DNA from: Flavobacteriaceae bacterium UBA3591
GTDB lineage: Bacteria > Bacteroidota > Bacteroidia > Flavobacteriales > Flavobacteriaceae
DNA: 64,000 nucleotides
Direction: 5' to 3'
NCBI GenBank assembly: GCA_002375695.1
Contig: DFMO01000008.1
Coordinates: 124,001-188,000 of the forward strand
The number at the start of each line of letters is the position of its first letter. Positions within the stretch are counted from its first letter, which is position 1. Made by a program: the position numbers and the translations under genes. The notes beneath the pieces were generated by a model. It was not told the DNA's origin and did not search any database. It saw only the letters and a list, made by a program, of their open reading frames with translations. This document shows positions 27,223-35,593 of the stretch, one piece after another.

Positions 27223-27705
27223 TTAATCACTATCGGCAAGGTCTTCTAACGTTTTTACGCTTTCTAATGTGTTGTGGATTTCTGAAGCTTGTTTTTGTAA
27301 AACATCTGCAATACGCGGTGGGAAATTTTCTTCTTTTAATTTTTCATCGTATTCGTTCCAACTTGCTTTTTCGCCACGAATACATTCTTCTAGCACCGCC
27401 TCATCTGTATTTCCGGCTACGGCACTTTTTATATCAATCCAAGTTCGGTGTAAATCGCCGGTAAAACTTCCGCTTTCTTTCGGCGTTTCATTTAAACTGC
27501 GAATTTCGTGATCCAATTCGGTTGCAAAACGATTGCGTTGCGCAGCTTGCTCCTTTAAAAAGTTTTTAAGATTTGCATCTTTTGCGTCTTTCATAGCTTT
27601 TGTAAACCCCTTTTCGGCGTCGTAGTTTTTTTCAAGCAATTCTTGAAGGTTGTCTACAAGCTTTTCGTGGTTGTGTTCCTTTGCTTTTTCGTTTGTTGTT
27701 TTCAT
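27223..27705 (-). CDS. PA2169-type four-helix-bundle protein (DUF2383)
   Basis: 160 residues, charged and fully helical. HEKLVDNLQELLEKNYDAEKGFTKAMKDA at the N-terminus and ECIRGEKASWNEYDEKLKEENFP in the second half match the PA2169/DUF2383 ferritin-like family. Family members carry candidate metal ligands (Glu and His) but no enzyme activity is established; they are often general-stress proteins. Neighbours (DUF421 protein, small hydrophilic protein) are of similar stress-associated type. No signal peptide. Confidence 0.85.
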   Translation of the reverse strand: MKTTNEKAKEHNHEKLVDNLQELLEKNYDAEKGFTKAMKDAKDANLKNFLKEQAAQRNRFATELDHEIRSLNETPKESGSFTGDLHRTWIDIKSAVAGNTDEAVLEECIRGEKASWNEYDEKLKEENFPPRIADVLQKQASEIHNTLESVKTLEDLADSD

Positions 27706-27949
27706 AGTTTTTTGTTTATCAGTTTTCCATAAAATTACCTTTTAAAGAAGCATGTTTTTCTTATTAAATTCATAATTGAGAAGGGTTTAACGTAATTCTT
27801 TAAAAACTTTAAGATTTAACCACTTAAAAAATAAATTTATATTAAACTGAAATTCATTTAGTTGAATTTTCTCTAACTTTAAAAGTTTTCAAATTTGAAA
27901 ATGCTGAAATTTTAATTAAACAATTCACTAATAAAAAGAAATTTTAATT

Positions 27950-28471
27950 ATGGAAAAATGGTTTGAGGCTTCCGAAACATCACTAATAGCAATAGTACTT
28001 TCAACTATTGGAATTTATGCCGCTGTAATTTTATTTACACGTTTGGCTGGAAAGCGAAGTTTTTCAAAAATGAGCAGTTTTGACTTTGCGATGACCGTTG
28101 CTGTAGGTTCGGTAATTGCTACAACCGCTTTATCAAAATCGGTTAGTTTATTGCAAGGGGTGGTAGGATTAGCAGCGGTATATATTTTACAAATTTTAAT
28201 CGCTATTTTAAGGCGTTTTAGCTGGGTTCAAAAAGTAATTGACAACCAGCCGTTATTATTGATGGACGGTGAAAAAATACTTTCTAATAATTTGCGAAAA
28301 GCAAGAGTATCTGAGTCTGATTTGCGCGCTAAGCTTCGTGAAACCAATGTTTTAAAACTATCGCAAGTTAGAGCTGTAATTTTTGAGTCTACTGGCGATA
28401 TTTCAGTATTACACACAACCGATCCTAAAACCGAAGCCGAAGATTATTTGTTAAAAGATGTTTTGCGTTAA
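27950..28471 (+). CDS. DUF421/YetF family membrane protein
   Basis: 173 residues. Three N-terminal transmembrane segments (about 13-32, 45-60, 68-88), containing the family motif LAGKRSFSKMSSFDFAMTVAVGS, then a cytoplasmic YetF domain: DNQPLLLMDGEKILSNNLRKA, ESDLRAKLRE and VRAVIFESTGDISVL. YetF/YcaP proteins are uncharacterised membrane proteins linked to stress and sporulation-type regulons elsewhere. Followed after 78 bases by a 47-residue hydrophilic protein. Confidence 0.9.
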   Translation: MEKWFEASETSLIAIVLSTIGIYAAVILFTRLAGKRSFSKMSSFDFAMTVAVGSVIATTALSKSVSLLQGVVGLAAVYILQILIAILRRFSWVQKVIDNQPLLLMDGEKILSNNLRKARVSESDLRAKLRETNVLKLSQVRAVIFESTGDISVLHTTDPKTEAEDYLLKDVLR

Positions 28472-28549
28472 CTGTTAATTCTGTTTTAAAGTTTTGATTT
28501 TAAACCAATTGATGTGTAACTTATAATTTCACAATAAAAACTACGAGCT

Positions 28550-28693
28550 ATGGATAATTCAGAAAAAGATTTAGAACAAAAAAAACAAAGTAAAAAAGAA
28601 CAAGCTATTAACAAAAGCGCCACACAAGGGATGGATATTAATCATCAAGTAAAAGATCGAAAAGAAAAACATCAACCTCGTGATACGGCATAA
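28550..28693 (+). CDS. Small hydrophilic protein, 47 residues
   Basis: ATG at 28550 to TAA at 28691-28693 gives 47 residues that are almost all charged or polar (MDNSEKDLEQKKQSKKEQAI at the start, RKEKHQPRDTA at the end). It is directly followed by a strong terminator and preceded by an A-rich leader, which supports its being a real gene. Composition suggests a disordered, heat-stable, stress-type peptide. I know no family for it. Position after DUF421 suggests a shared stress response, which is inference. Confidence 0.55.
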   Translation: MDNSEKDLEQKKQSKKEQAINKSATQGMDINHQVKDRKEKHQPRDTA

Positions 28694-28708
28694 AAATTAT
28701 CAACATTT

Positions 28709-28747
28709 AAAAAACCCCCTTATTTAATTAAATAAGGGGGTTTTTTT
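28709..28747. terminator. Strong bidirectional terminator
   Basis: Near-perfect palindrome centred on TTAATTAA, with arms containing CCCCCTTATT / AATAAGGGGG, flanked by A-run and T-run. It separates the small protein gene from the convergent lipoprotein gene. Confidence 0.92.
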
Positions 28748-28763
28748 AGTTCTATGTTTAAAA

Positions 28764-29249
28764 CTATTCAATATAACTACCGCAACCGTGATAGTGATTA
28801 AAATTATCGGCAGATTTTGGTTTTATTGATACTTTCACTTTATGAGTGTAGTTTTGGCCACTCATAGAATCTTGGCAGGCTTCTTCAGTTATATAAACTT
28901 CCATTATAACCCGATGCGATTGAGCGACAAACTTTTGGGTGTTGCCTGTAACTTCTGCTTCGGGAATTGGTGCGGTAAATGATTTTAAAGCGGCATCCAT
29001 TGCTTTAAAATGCACTTTTCCGTCCTTAAAATTAACACTCCAAAATGGCTCATTACCCGTAGCTTTAAAAGTCATGGCAGATTCTGTATTATTTTCCTTC
29101 TTAATTGTGTCAAGTTGATTTTCAGAATATTCAATTGTAGCTCGAGTTTCGGCCGGAACAGTTGGTTCTGTGGTTTCCTTCGAATTGTCTTTACAAGAAG
29201 TACTAATCATTAATACTGTAAAAGTTGCAAGTAAAAATCTAGAAATCAT
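28764..29249 (-). CDS. COG3650-like lipoprotein
   Basis: 161 residues with lipobox MISTSC (Cys at residue 19) and a Thr/Glu-rich linker. The mature domain starts with FKATGNEPFWSVNF (about residues 61-74), the diagnostic motif of the COG3650 family, and ends with CQDSMSGQNYTHKVKV...YHGCGSYIE, where two Cys may form a disulfide. The family is usually periplasmic or outer-membrane and of unknown function, sometimes fused to heat-shock HslJ-like or lysozyme-inhibitor domains. Single gene. Confidence 0.8.
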   Translation of the reverse strand: MISRFLLATFTVLMISTSCKDNSKETTEPTVPAETRATIEYSENQLDTIKKENNTESAMTFKATGNEPFWSVNFKDGKVHFKAMDAALKSFTAPIPEAEVTGNTQKFVAQSHRVIMEVYITEEACQDSMSGQNYTHKVKVSIKPKSADNFNHYHGCGSYIE

Positions 29250-29343
29250 AATTGTAGTTTTTAAGGTTATGTAAAGCTAAAAATATTTCGAAATTTATAA
29301 AAACTAGTAAACGTAACTTTAACGTATTCAATTTTTTTGACAA

Positions 29344-29907
29344 TTAAATTTTATTTAAAATTTTTCGTGCTCTGGCTTTATATCCTGCACTTTTATAGGC
29401 TGCATCTTTTATTAAAATATTCTTTAATTCGGGGTAAATCCACTGTTTATCGTTATCCATCCCCAAAAAGTACAAACACTCCATTGCCGGTGCTTGGCAG
29501 GCTACTTTTTGGTCTGTGATAAGCCAATTAAAACAACATTCGGTTAGTTTTTTTCTTTCGGCTTTATTTAGCACCTCGGAAAAATCTACTGTATTTTTCA
29601 CATAATGGTAAGTGCATAGCATTTCGCAAATCTTAGCACAAGAGCGCACTGCCGAATCATTTTTTATTTCATTCAGCTTTTTAAAAAATAAATTTTTATG
29701 TTTAAAAAATAGCGGCGGGTACTTTTCGCAAATAATTTCTAATACCCACGCCGCAGCTATTAAATGTTCGCTTTGTTCAGTAAAATATTGATTAAAAACA
29801 TCTTTAACATATAGTGGGTTTTCAGCGAGCCAAAAAGCTACCGCTTCTCGTTTTTTACGGCTGCTGTCCACTTCGTTTAATTTATCATTTAAAGTTTCTG
29901 CAATCAT
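29344..29907 (-). CDS. Helical repeat-like protein, function unknown
   Basis: 187 residues, nearly all alpha-helical, with repeated hydrophobic pairs (AVAFWLAENPLYVKDVF, LIAAAWVLEIICEKYPPLF, ACQAPAMECLYFL), suggesting HEAT/ARM-like solenoid. I do not recognise an enzyme motif. I recall similar short proteins in flavobacterial genomes labelled adenylosuccinate lyase; nothing here supports that activity. The start overlaps the stop of the Sir2 gene by 4 bases (ATGA), so the two are translationally coupled and may act together. Confidence 0.75.
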   Translation of the reverse strand: MIAETLNDKLNEVDSSRKKREAVAFWLAENPLYVKDVFNQYFTEQSEHLIAAAWVLEIICEKYPPLFFKHKNLFFKKLNEIKNDSAVRSCAKICEMLCTYHYVKNTVDFSEVLNKAERKKLTECCFNWLITDQKVACQAPAMECLYFLGMDNDKQWIYPELKNILIKDAAYKSAGYKARARKILNKI

Positions 29908-30584
29908 TTTAAGTTGTTTAAAGCGGCAATTGCTTTGGGGACTCCCGTCGTAGCTTTTTCGGCAAAAATTGTGACCCTCTTACTTTCTGAAATTGAAGGA
30001 TTTGGGTCTACAAAATATATTTTTGCATCTAGTTTTGAATACTGAATTAATCCTGCGGCTGGATATACCACCATAGAGGTGCCTACAACAAGTATGGCCT
30101 CTGCTTTTTCAATTACGTTTGCCGCAGTATCTATTAGTGGTACCATTTCGCCAAACCAAACAATATGCGGTCGCAGTTGATGGTTTTGATCGCATACATC
30201 ACCCAATTTTAAATCGTTTTTACATTCACGCACATAGGCCTCATTTCTCGTACTTCGAACTTTTAGTAGTTCGCCGTGCAAATGAATTACCTGGTTACTG
30301 CCAGCACGTTCGTGCAAATCGTCTACATTTTGAGTAATTATGGTAACGTCGTGCTCTTTTTCGAGGGCAGCCAAGGCGTGGTGCGCTGCATTTGGTTTTA
30401 CTGTTAAAAGTTGTTTACGGCGTTGGTTGTAAAATTCTAAAACGGTTTCGGGGTTTCGTTGAAAACCTTCGGGCGAAGCCACTTCCATCACGTCGTGCCC
30501 TTCCCAAAGTCCGTTACTATCTCTAAAAGTCTTTATTCCGCTTTCGGCGCTAACGCCAGCACCTGTAAGTACAGCAATTTTCAT
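29904..30584 (-). CDS. Sir2-family NAD-dependent protein deacylase
   Basis: 226 residues. NAD-binding motifs GAGVSAESGIKTFRD, TQNVDDLHERAG, catalytic His in HLHGE, and RPHIVWFGEMVP. YNQRR near residue 53 keeps the Tyr and Arg that give CobB/SIRT5 preference for succinyl/malonyl lysine. The zinc ribbon appears degenerate: between HLHGE and RPHIVWFGE only two Cys remain (VRECK and DVCDQ), not the four of E. coli CobB. First gene of a coupled two-gene unit. It would remove acyl groups from lysines using NAD. Confidence 0.88.
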   Translation of the reverse strand: MKIAVLTGAGVSAESGIKTFRDSNGLWEGHDVMEVASPEGFQRNPETVLEFYNQRRKQLLTVKPNAAHHALAALEKEHDVTIITQNVDDLHERAGSNQVIHLHGELLKVRSTRNEAYVRECKNDLKLGDVCDQNHQLRPHIVWFGEMVPLIDTAANVIEKAEAILVVGTSMVVYPAAGLIQYSKLDAKIYFVDPNPSISESKRVTIFAEKATTGVPKAIAALNNLK

Positions 30585-30715
30585 TTTAAATGTTTTATTG
30601 ACTAAGTTATTTAAAATTGCCTATTTCAGAAACGAAACATTAAAAGAATAACTTTTATCTTAGCCCAATTATTTTTTACAAACGCGATTACCAGTATCAT
30701 TTTAAACATAAAAAT

Positions 30716-31369
30716 TTGGATTTAGATCTGCTAAAATATCTTCAAACTTATTTAACCGAACAGCGCTTAGAGCGTTTTGAAAAAGTGCTTTCTGAACGTA
30801 CGCGCCATTTCACCGTGGTTACCGAAGATGTTTACCAATTACACAATACCAGCGCCGTAATGCGCACTTGCGACGTTTTTGGTATTCAAGATTTACATGT
30901 TGTTGAAGAAAAAGTAAGCAAACGCATCGATAAAGAAATTGCGATGGGTGCGCAAAAGTGGGTTTCGCTTAACCGCTATAACGCGATAGACGATTGTATT
31001 TCGACCTTAAAAAGTTCGGGTTATAATATTATTGCAACCACACCCCACGTAGATAGTACGATGCTTCATGAGTTTGATTATTCAAAAAAGAGTGCTTTTT
31101 TCTTCGGAAAAGAAAGCGACGGTTTAAGTGATACGGTGATGAATGCTGCCGATGGATTTTTAAAAATTCCGATGTATGGATTTACAGAAAGTTTAAATAT
31201 TTCGGTTTCTGCGGCCATCATTTTGCAAAGCGTAGTTTCAAAACTTAAACAAAGCAATATTGAATGGCGTCTTACAGAAGCCGAGAAGCGCGAGATAGAA
31301 TTTGAGTGGGCAAAACGTACTATTAAATCGTCTGATGAAATAATTGAGCGTTACTTGGCCGCTCGATAA
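30716..31369 (+). CDS. trmH: tRNA (guanosine-2'-O-)-methyltransferase TrmH
   Basis: 217 residues, SPOUT superfamily. N-terminal helical RERxxxFEKVLSERTRHFTV-type segment, then motif 1 NTSAVMRTCDVFGIQDLHVV, motif 2 FFFGKESDGLS and motif 3 ESLNISVSAAIIL, which form the deep trefoil knot binding SAM. Likely methylates G18 of tRNAs. The start is TTG at 30716. It precedes rdgB by 38 bases and is divergent from Sir2. Confidence 0.9.
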   Translation: MDLDLLKYLQTYLTEQRLERFEKVLSERTRHFTVVTEDVYQLHNTSAVMRTCDVFGIQDLHVVEEKVSKRIDKEIAMGAQKWVSLNRYNAIDDCISTLKSSGYNIIATTPHVDSTMLHEFDYSKKSAFFFGKESDGLSDTVMNAADGFLKIPMYGFTESLNISVSAAIILQSVVSKLKQSNIEWRLTEAEKREIEFEWAKRTIKSSDEIIERYLAAR

Positions 31370-31407
31370 AAACTTTTTTAAATTAACCTTAGCTGAAATA
31401 AAAAAAT

Positions 31408-31980
31408 ATGAAACTTGTCTTCGCCACCCACAACACAAATAAATTTATCGAGGTAAAGGCTATGTTGCCGAAACATATAGAATTGCTGAGCTTAACCGAT
31501 ATTGGTTGTAAAGAAGATATTCCCGAAACTGCCAAAACTATTGAAGGTAATGCTATTTTAAAAGCAAATTACGTTCGCGAAAACTACAACTTAAATTGCT
31601 TTGCAGACGATACGGGATTAGAGGTAAAAGCGCTAAACAACGAACCCGGCGTGTACAGTGCTCGCTATGCTGGCAACAGTAACGATTCGAGCGCTAATAT
31701 TAAAAAACTTTTAAAAAACTTAGAGGATTTTAATGATCGCAGCGCGCGTTTTAAAACGGCAATCGCCCTTAATTTGGAGCAGGAAGATACTATGTTCTTG
31801 GGTATTTGCGAAGGCGTAATAGTAAAAGAATTACGCGGAGAGTCGGGGTTTGGATACGATCCTATATTTCAGCCAGCAGGTTTTAATAAAACTTTTGCCG
31901 AAATGACCTTACAACAAAAAAGTGAAATTGGGCATCGAGGTAAGGCTATGCGGCAGTTGATAGATTATTTGTCTAAATAA
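31408..31980 (+). CDS. rdgB: Non-canonical purine NTP pyrophosphatase (RdgB/HAM1)
   Basis: 190 residues, normal length. LVFATHNTNKFIEVKAML at the N-terminus holds the SxNxxK-type substrate motif, ADDTGLEVKALNNEPGVYSARYAG the active-site Asp, and GFGYDPIFQP with EKxxxxHRGKAM-like QKSEIGHRGKAM the purine pocket. It hydrolyses ITP, dITP and XTP to monophosphates, keeping deaminated purines out of nucleic acids. Follows trmH on the same strand and probably shares its transcript. Confidence 0.95.
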   Translation: MKLVFATHNTNKFIEVKAMLPKHIELLSLTDIGCKEDIPETAKTIEGNAILKANYVRENYNLNCFADDTGLEVKALNNEPGVYSARYAGNSNDSSANIKKLLKNLEDFNDRSARFKTAIALNLEQEDTMFLGICEGVIVKELRGESGFGYDPIFQPAGFNKTFAEMTLQQKSEIGHRGKAMRQLIDYLSK

Positions 31981-32072
31981 ATTCGCAATTGAAAAGCTAT
32001 ATGTCTAAAAATAATTTTATTCTAAAATAAAATAAAATTAAAGATGTGCTGCTTAATTTGCGAATAAAACAC

Positions 32073-32080
32073 TACTTTTG
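32073..32080 (+). promoter_or_regulatory. Promoter -7 element TACTTTTG of the DEAD-box gene
   Basis: Exact TAnnTTTG match 142 bases before the start codon, implying a long leader. No TTG occurs at the usual 20-base distance; a TTTG at 32057-32060 is too close (12 bases). Confidence 0.6.
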
Positions 32081-32221
32081 CGCCCTTGAAAAATTTAAAG
32101 TCCTGTACTTTAAACTTTCAAGAAATTTCCTCAGGGTGAGGAGTGCTATAGTGAAGCTGTCCGTTTTTTATATGTCCAGTCGCTTCTCATTAGCACACAT
32201 ATAAAAATTTACATACATAAA
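32081..32221 (+). promoter_or_regulatory. Structured 5' leader of the DEAD-box helicase mRNA
   Basis: About 135 bases between the predicted transcription start and ATG, with no ORF. It can form: a 15-bp hairpin at 32085-32122 (outer CTTGAAA/TTTCAAG, inner TTTAAAGT/ACTTTAAA, loop CCTGT); a small CCTCA/TGAGG hairpin at 32129-32141; and a nested pair GTGCTA/TAGCAC (32143-32148 / 32191-32196) with GAAGC/GCTTC inside (32153-32157 / 32182-32186). A T6 run at 32163-32168 lies in the last loop. Cold-shock-type helicase genes often have long regulatory leaders; that this one senses temperature or helicase level is inference. Confidence 0.6.
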
Positions 32222-34006
32222 ATGACAGCATTTAAAGCACTCGGCTTAGAAGAGCATCTTCTAAACGCCATTGCCGACATGGGTTTTGAAACCCCGTCGG
32301 AAGTACAAGAAAAAGCAATTCCAATTCTTTTAGATCGCGAAACCGATATGGTTTCGTTAGCACAAACAGGAACCGGAAAAACAGCAGCATTTGGTTTTCC
32401 AATGTTGCAAAAAATAGACGTAAAAAGTAGAACTACGCAAGGGTTAATTTTATCTCCAACTCGCGAACTTTGCTTACAAATTACAAACGAGATGATAGCT
32501 TATGGCAAATATATGCCAGGGTTAAATGTAACCGCTATTTACGGTGGTGCAAGTATTACAGACCAAGCGCGGCAAATTAAAAAAGGGGCACAAATTATTG
32601 TTGCTACCCCAGGCCGAATGAAAGATATGATTGGTCGTGGAATGATTGATATTTCAAAAATTGAGTACTGTGTTCTCGACGAGGCCGATGAGATGCTCAA
32701 CATGGGATTCTACGAAGATATAACCGAAATTTTATCGCATTCGCCAAAAGATAAAAGCACTTGGCTCTTTAGCGCAACTATGCCAAAAGAGGTTTCAACA
32801 ATTGCAAAAAAGTTTATGCATACCCCCGTTGAAATTACGGTGGGAACAAAAAATGTGGGGTCAGATCAAGTTTCTCACGAATATTATTTGGTTAACGCTC
32901 GCGATCGCTACAATGCGTTAAAACGCTTGGCAGATGCCAATCCAAATATCTTTTCTGTAATATTCTGTAGAACAAAACGCGATACTCAAAAAGTTGCCGA
33001 AAAACTTATCGAAGATGGGTATAATGCTGCAGCTTTACACGGCGATTTAAGCCAGAGTCAACGCGATACGGTTATGAAATCCTTTCGAGCACGACAAATT
33101 CAAATGTTAGTAGCGACCGATGTTGCAGCTCGCGGTATTGATGTAGACGATATTACCCATGTAATCCATTACCAATTACCCGATGAAACCGAGGTATACA
33201 ATCACCGAAGCGGACGTACAGGCCGTGCAGGAAAAACCGGAATTTCGATGGTTATCGTTTCAAAAAGTGAATTGCGAAAAATTCATACTATTGAACGAAT
33301 GATTCAAAAGAAATTTGTGTCTAAAGAAATTCCGTCTGGAATGGAAATTTGCGAGGTTCAAATGTTTCATTTGGCTAACAATATAAAAGACACAGAGATT
33401 AATCCCGAAATCAATCCGTATTTACCAAACATAAACGAGGTTCTCGAAGATTTTTCAAAAGAAGAGCTTATTAAAAAAGTGTTTTCTGTAGAATTTTCAC
33501 GATTCCTCAATTACTACAAAAACAGCAAAGATTTAAACGCAGCGGCAGACAAAAGTTCGGCAGATAGCTCAAAGGACACTACACGCTACTTTATCAATAT
33601 TGGAGGCAAAGACGATTTTGATTGGATGAGTTTAAAAGACTTTTTGCGCGATTTGCTTCAATTAGGCAAAGACGATGTTTATAAAGTTGATGTAAAAGAC
33701 AGTTTTTCATTCTTTAATACCGATCCCGATAAACAAGAATTGGTGCTCAATGTGTTTAAAGATTTTAAACTCGACGGTCGCCATATAAATGTTGAAATAT
33801 CAAAGGACTCAGGGCGCAGCGGCAGAGATCGTGGTAAAAAGCGTAGCTCTCGTAGCGGTAGTGACCGTGGGGGACGTAGTGACCGAAAAGGCAATTTTAA
33901 AAAACGTGGTTCTAGTGATAAACCAGCTTTTAAAGGAAAAAGCCGCAGAGGAGCAAATCGTCCCGACAGTAAAGGTACTGGCGGTAGACGAAGAAGAAAA
34001 TCTTAA
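32222..34006 (+). CDS. DEAD-box ATP-dependent RNA helicase (DeaD/CsdA-like)
   Basis: 594 residues. Q motif around FETPSEVQEKAIP, Walker A AQTGTGKTAAFG, PTRELCLQI, DEADEMLNMGF, SAT, then RTKRDTQKVAEKL, ATDVAARGIDVDD and HRSGRTGRAGKTG. Residues about 460-525 resemble a DbpA-type RNA-binding domain (FINIGGKDDFDWMSLKDFL), and the C-terminal ~70 residues are a basic Arg/Gly/Ser tail. CsdA/DeaD-type enzymes unwind structured RNA in ribosome assembly and mRNA decay, especially in the cold. Transcribed from its own promoter with a structured leader. Confidence 0.93.
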   Translation: MTAFKALGLEEHLLNAIADMGFETPSEVQEKAIPILLDRETDMVSLAQTGTGKTAAFGFPMLQKIDVKSRTTQGLILSPTRELCLQITNEMIAYGKYMPGLNVTAIYGGASITDQARQIKKGAQIIVATPGRMKDMIGRGMIDISKIEYCVLDEADEMLNMGFYEDITEILSHSPKDKSTWLFSATMPKEVSTIAKKFMHTPVEITVGTKNVGSDQVSHEYYLVNARDRYNALKRLADANPNIFSVIFCRTKRDTQKVAEKLIEDGYNAAALHGDLSQSQRDTVMKSFRARQIQMLVATDVAARGIDVDDITHVIHYQLPDETEVYNHRSGRTGRAGKTGISMVIVSKSELRKIHTIERMIQKKFVSKEIPSGMEICEVQMFHLANNIKDTEINPEINPYLPNINEVLEDFSKEELIKKVFSVEFSRFLNYYKNSKDLNAAADKSSADSSKDTTRYFINIGGKDDFDWMSLKDFLRDLLQLGKDDVYKVDVKDSFSFFNTDPDKQELVLNVFKDFKLDGRHINVEISKDSGRSGRDRGKKRSSRSGSDRGGRSDRKGNFKKRGSSDKPAFKGKSRRGANRPDSKGTGGRRRRKS

Positions 34007-34080
34007 TTACAATTTAAATTGAAATTTTAACGCTTAAAGATGAAACTTTTATAAATCTTTTGCGTCTATATAAGTATATT

Positions 34081-34107
34081 ACGGGCCTTTTTATAAGGCC
34101 CGTTTTT
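34081..34107 (+). terminator. Rho-independent terminator of DEAD-box gene
   Basis: ACGGGCCTT / AAGGCCCGT arms (34081-34089 / 34095-34103), 5-base loop, then T-run. It lies 75 bases beyond the helicase stop. Confidence 0.88.
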
Positions 34108-34117
34108 ATACGTTTAT

Positions 34118-34738
34118 ATGAAAACTTTCAACGTTTATCAGGATTATATTTTAGAAAACGATCGTGTAAGGTTAAGTCCGTTGCGCCAAGAAGATATATC
34201 AAAAATTTTACCTTTTTCTGAAACCGAACCCGAAATTTGGGAGTATTCGCTACAGCCTGCTAATGGCTTAGAAAATTTAAAAACGTATATTGCAACAGCT
34301 TTAAAAAGTAGAAAAGAAGGTACGGCTTATCCGTTTATCGTTTTTGATAAAAAGCTACAAAAAGTGGCAGGTAGCACACGTTTTTACGACTATCAAAAAA
34401 CACACAATACCGTACAATTGGGTTATACTTGGTATGGTAAAAAATTTCAAGGTACTGGCATTAATAAACAATGTAAATTGTTATTGTTGCAGTTTGCTTT
34501 TGAAGAATTACAATTAGACCGGGTTGAGTTTAGAGCCGATGCAAAAAATATGCGTAGTATTGCAGCCATGAAAAGTATAGGTTGCACTGTTGAAGGCATT
34601 TTGCGAAGTAATTGTGCCTCGCCCACGGGGAGACGCGATAGCATAGTTTTAAGTATTTTAAAACACGAATGGCATAGTAGCGTTAAATCTATGCTGCAAG
34701 CTAAAATTGAAAAAGAAAAGACTATTTCACCCTATTGA
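34118..34738 (+). CDS. GNAT family N-acetyltransferase (RimJ/RimL-like)
   Basis: 206 residues, GNAT fold. LSPLRQEDISKILPF is the beta1-alpha1 region; VAGSTRFYDYQ and VQLGYTWYGKKFQGTGINKQCKLLLLQFAFEEL form the acetyl-CoA-binding region with Q-G-x-G; VEFRADAKNMRSIAAMKSIGCTVEGILR is the RimJ/RimL-type C-terminal half. It probably acetylates an amine, perhaps a protein N-terminus or small molecule; substrate not predictable. Starts directly after the helicase terminator. Confidence 0.88.
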   Translation: MKTFNVYQDYILENDRVRLSPLRQEDISKILPFSETEPEIWEYSLQPANGLENLKTYIATALKSRKEGTAYPFIVFDKKLQKVAGSTRFYDYQKTHNTVQLGYTWYGKKFQGTGINKQCKLLLLQFAFEELQLDRVEFRADAKNMRSIAAMKSIGCTVEGILRSNCASPTGRRDSIVLSILKHEWHSSVKSMLQAKIEKEKTISPY

Positions 34739-34762
34739 AATTTTCTGTATATTATTATTTAA

Positions 34763-35527
34763 ATGAAAAAAATAATCTTCTTTATAGCATTTTTGTGTGT
34801 TACCACTATTTCAGTAGCACAAGAAAATCATACCATCACAGGAACCGTGATGAACGACGCTAACGATAAAACCTTAGAAAATGTAAACATTGTTAACCTT
34901 AATCAAGTAATAGGCACAACAACTAATAATAAGGGTGAATTTGCCATTAAAGCTGCTGTTAACGATACCTTGTATTTTTCATATCTCGGGTTTAAATCGT
35001 TACGAGTTCGCGTTACCAACGACTGGTTAAAATTTGGCGATATAAAAGTAAAAATGACCGAACTTGGCATTGCGCTCGAAGAAGTAGTGGTTAAACCGGT
35101 GCAACTTACTGGGTATTTAGAGATTGACGCCAAATTAATTCCTGTTTACGACAATTATCGATATCGAATTTCGGGGCTTAGTTCGGGTTACGAAGGGGGT
35201 AGCAACCAACCGGGAGCGGTAAGTAAAGTTTTAAGTTCCATTTTTAATCCAGCAGATTTCCTTTATAATGTCTTCGGAAAAAGGCCGCGACAAATGCGGA
35301 AACTTAGAAAAATGAAAGCCGACGATGAAATTAGAAATTTACTACAAAGTAAATTCGACCGAGAAACACTTATGGCAGTCTTGCAACTTGAACGTGCCGA
35401 TATTGACGAAATTTTAAACAAGTGTAACTATTCCAAAAACTTTATTCGTACGGCAAACGATTTACAAATACTTGACGCTATTAGTGTTTGCTATGAAGAA
35501 TACAAAGCACTAAATCGCGATAAATAG
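34763..35527 (+). CDS. Secreted protein with carboxypeptidase-like regulatory domain
   Basis: 254 residues. Signal peptide MKKIIFFIAFLCVTTISVAQ, then a CarboxypepD_reg-like beta-sandwich: ITGTVMNDANDKTLENVNIV, GTTTNNKGEFAIKA and FSYLGFKSLRV, ending GIALEEVVVKP at about residue 112, the same plug-side pattern seen at the N-terminus of SusC-like TonB receptors. Here no barrel follows; residues about 115-254 are a charged, helical region of unknown kind. Likely periplasmic or outer-membrane-associated. It follows the GNAT gene by 24 bases. Confidence 0.85.
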   Translation: MKKIIFFIAFLCVTTISVAQENHTITGTVMNDANDKTLENVNIVNLNQVIGTTTNNKGEFAIKAAVNDTLYFSYLGFKSLRVRVTNDWLKFGDIKVKMTELGIALEEVVVKPVQLTGYLEIDAKLIPVYDNYRYRISGLSSGYEGGSNQPGAVSKVLSSIFNPADFLYNVFGKRPRQMRKLRKMKADDEIRNLLQSKFDRETLMAVLQLERADIDEILNKCNYSKNFIRTANDLQILDAISVCYEEYKALNRDK

Positions 35528-35593
35528 TAACATTTTTTCATTTTAAAGTAACAATCAATATCTTTAAAAGGATTTTTAAGGATAATTGATTTT

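Noticed and set aside
28709..28747. CRISPR or transposon inverted repeat
   Set aside because: This and the other short palindromes lie just after stop codons with T-runs and are terminators; no repeat-spacer pattern is present anywhere.
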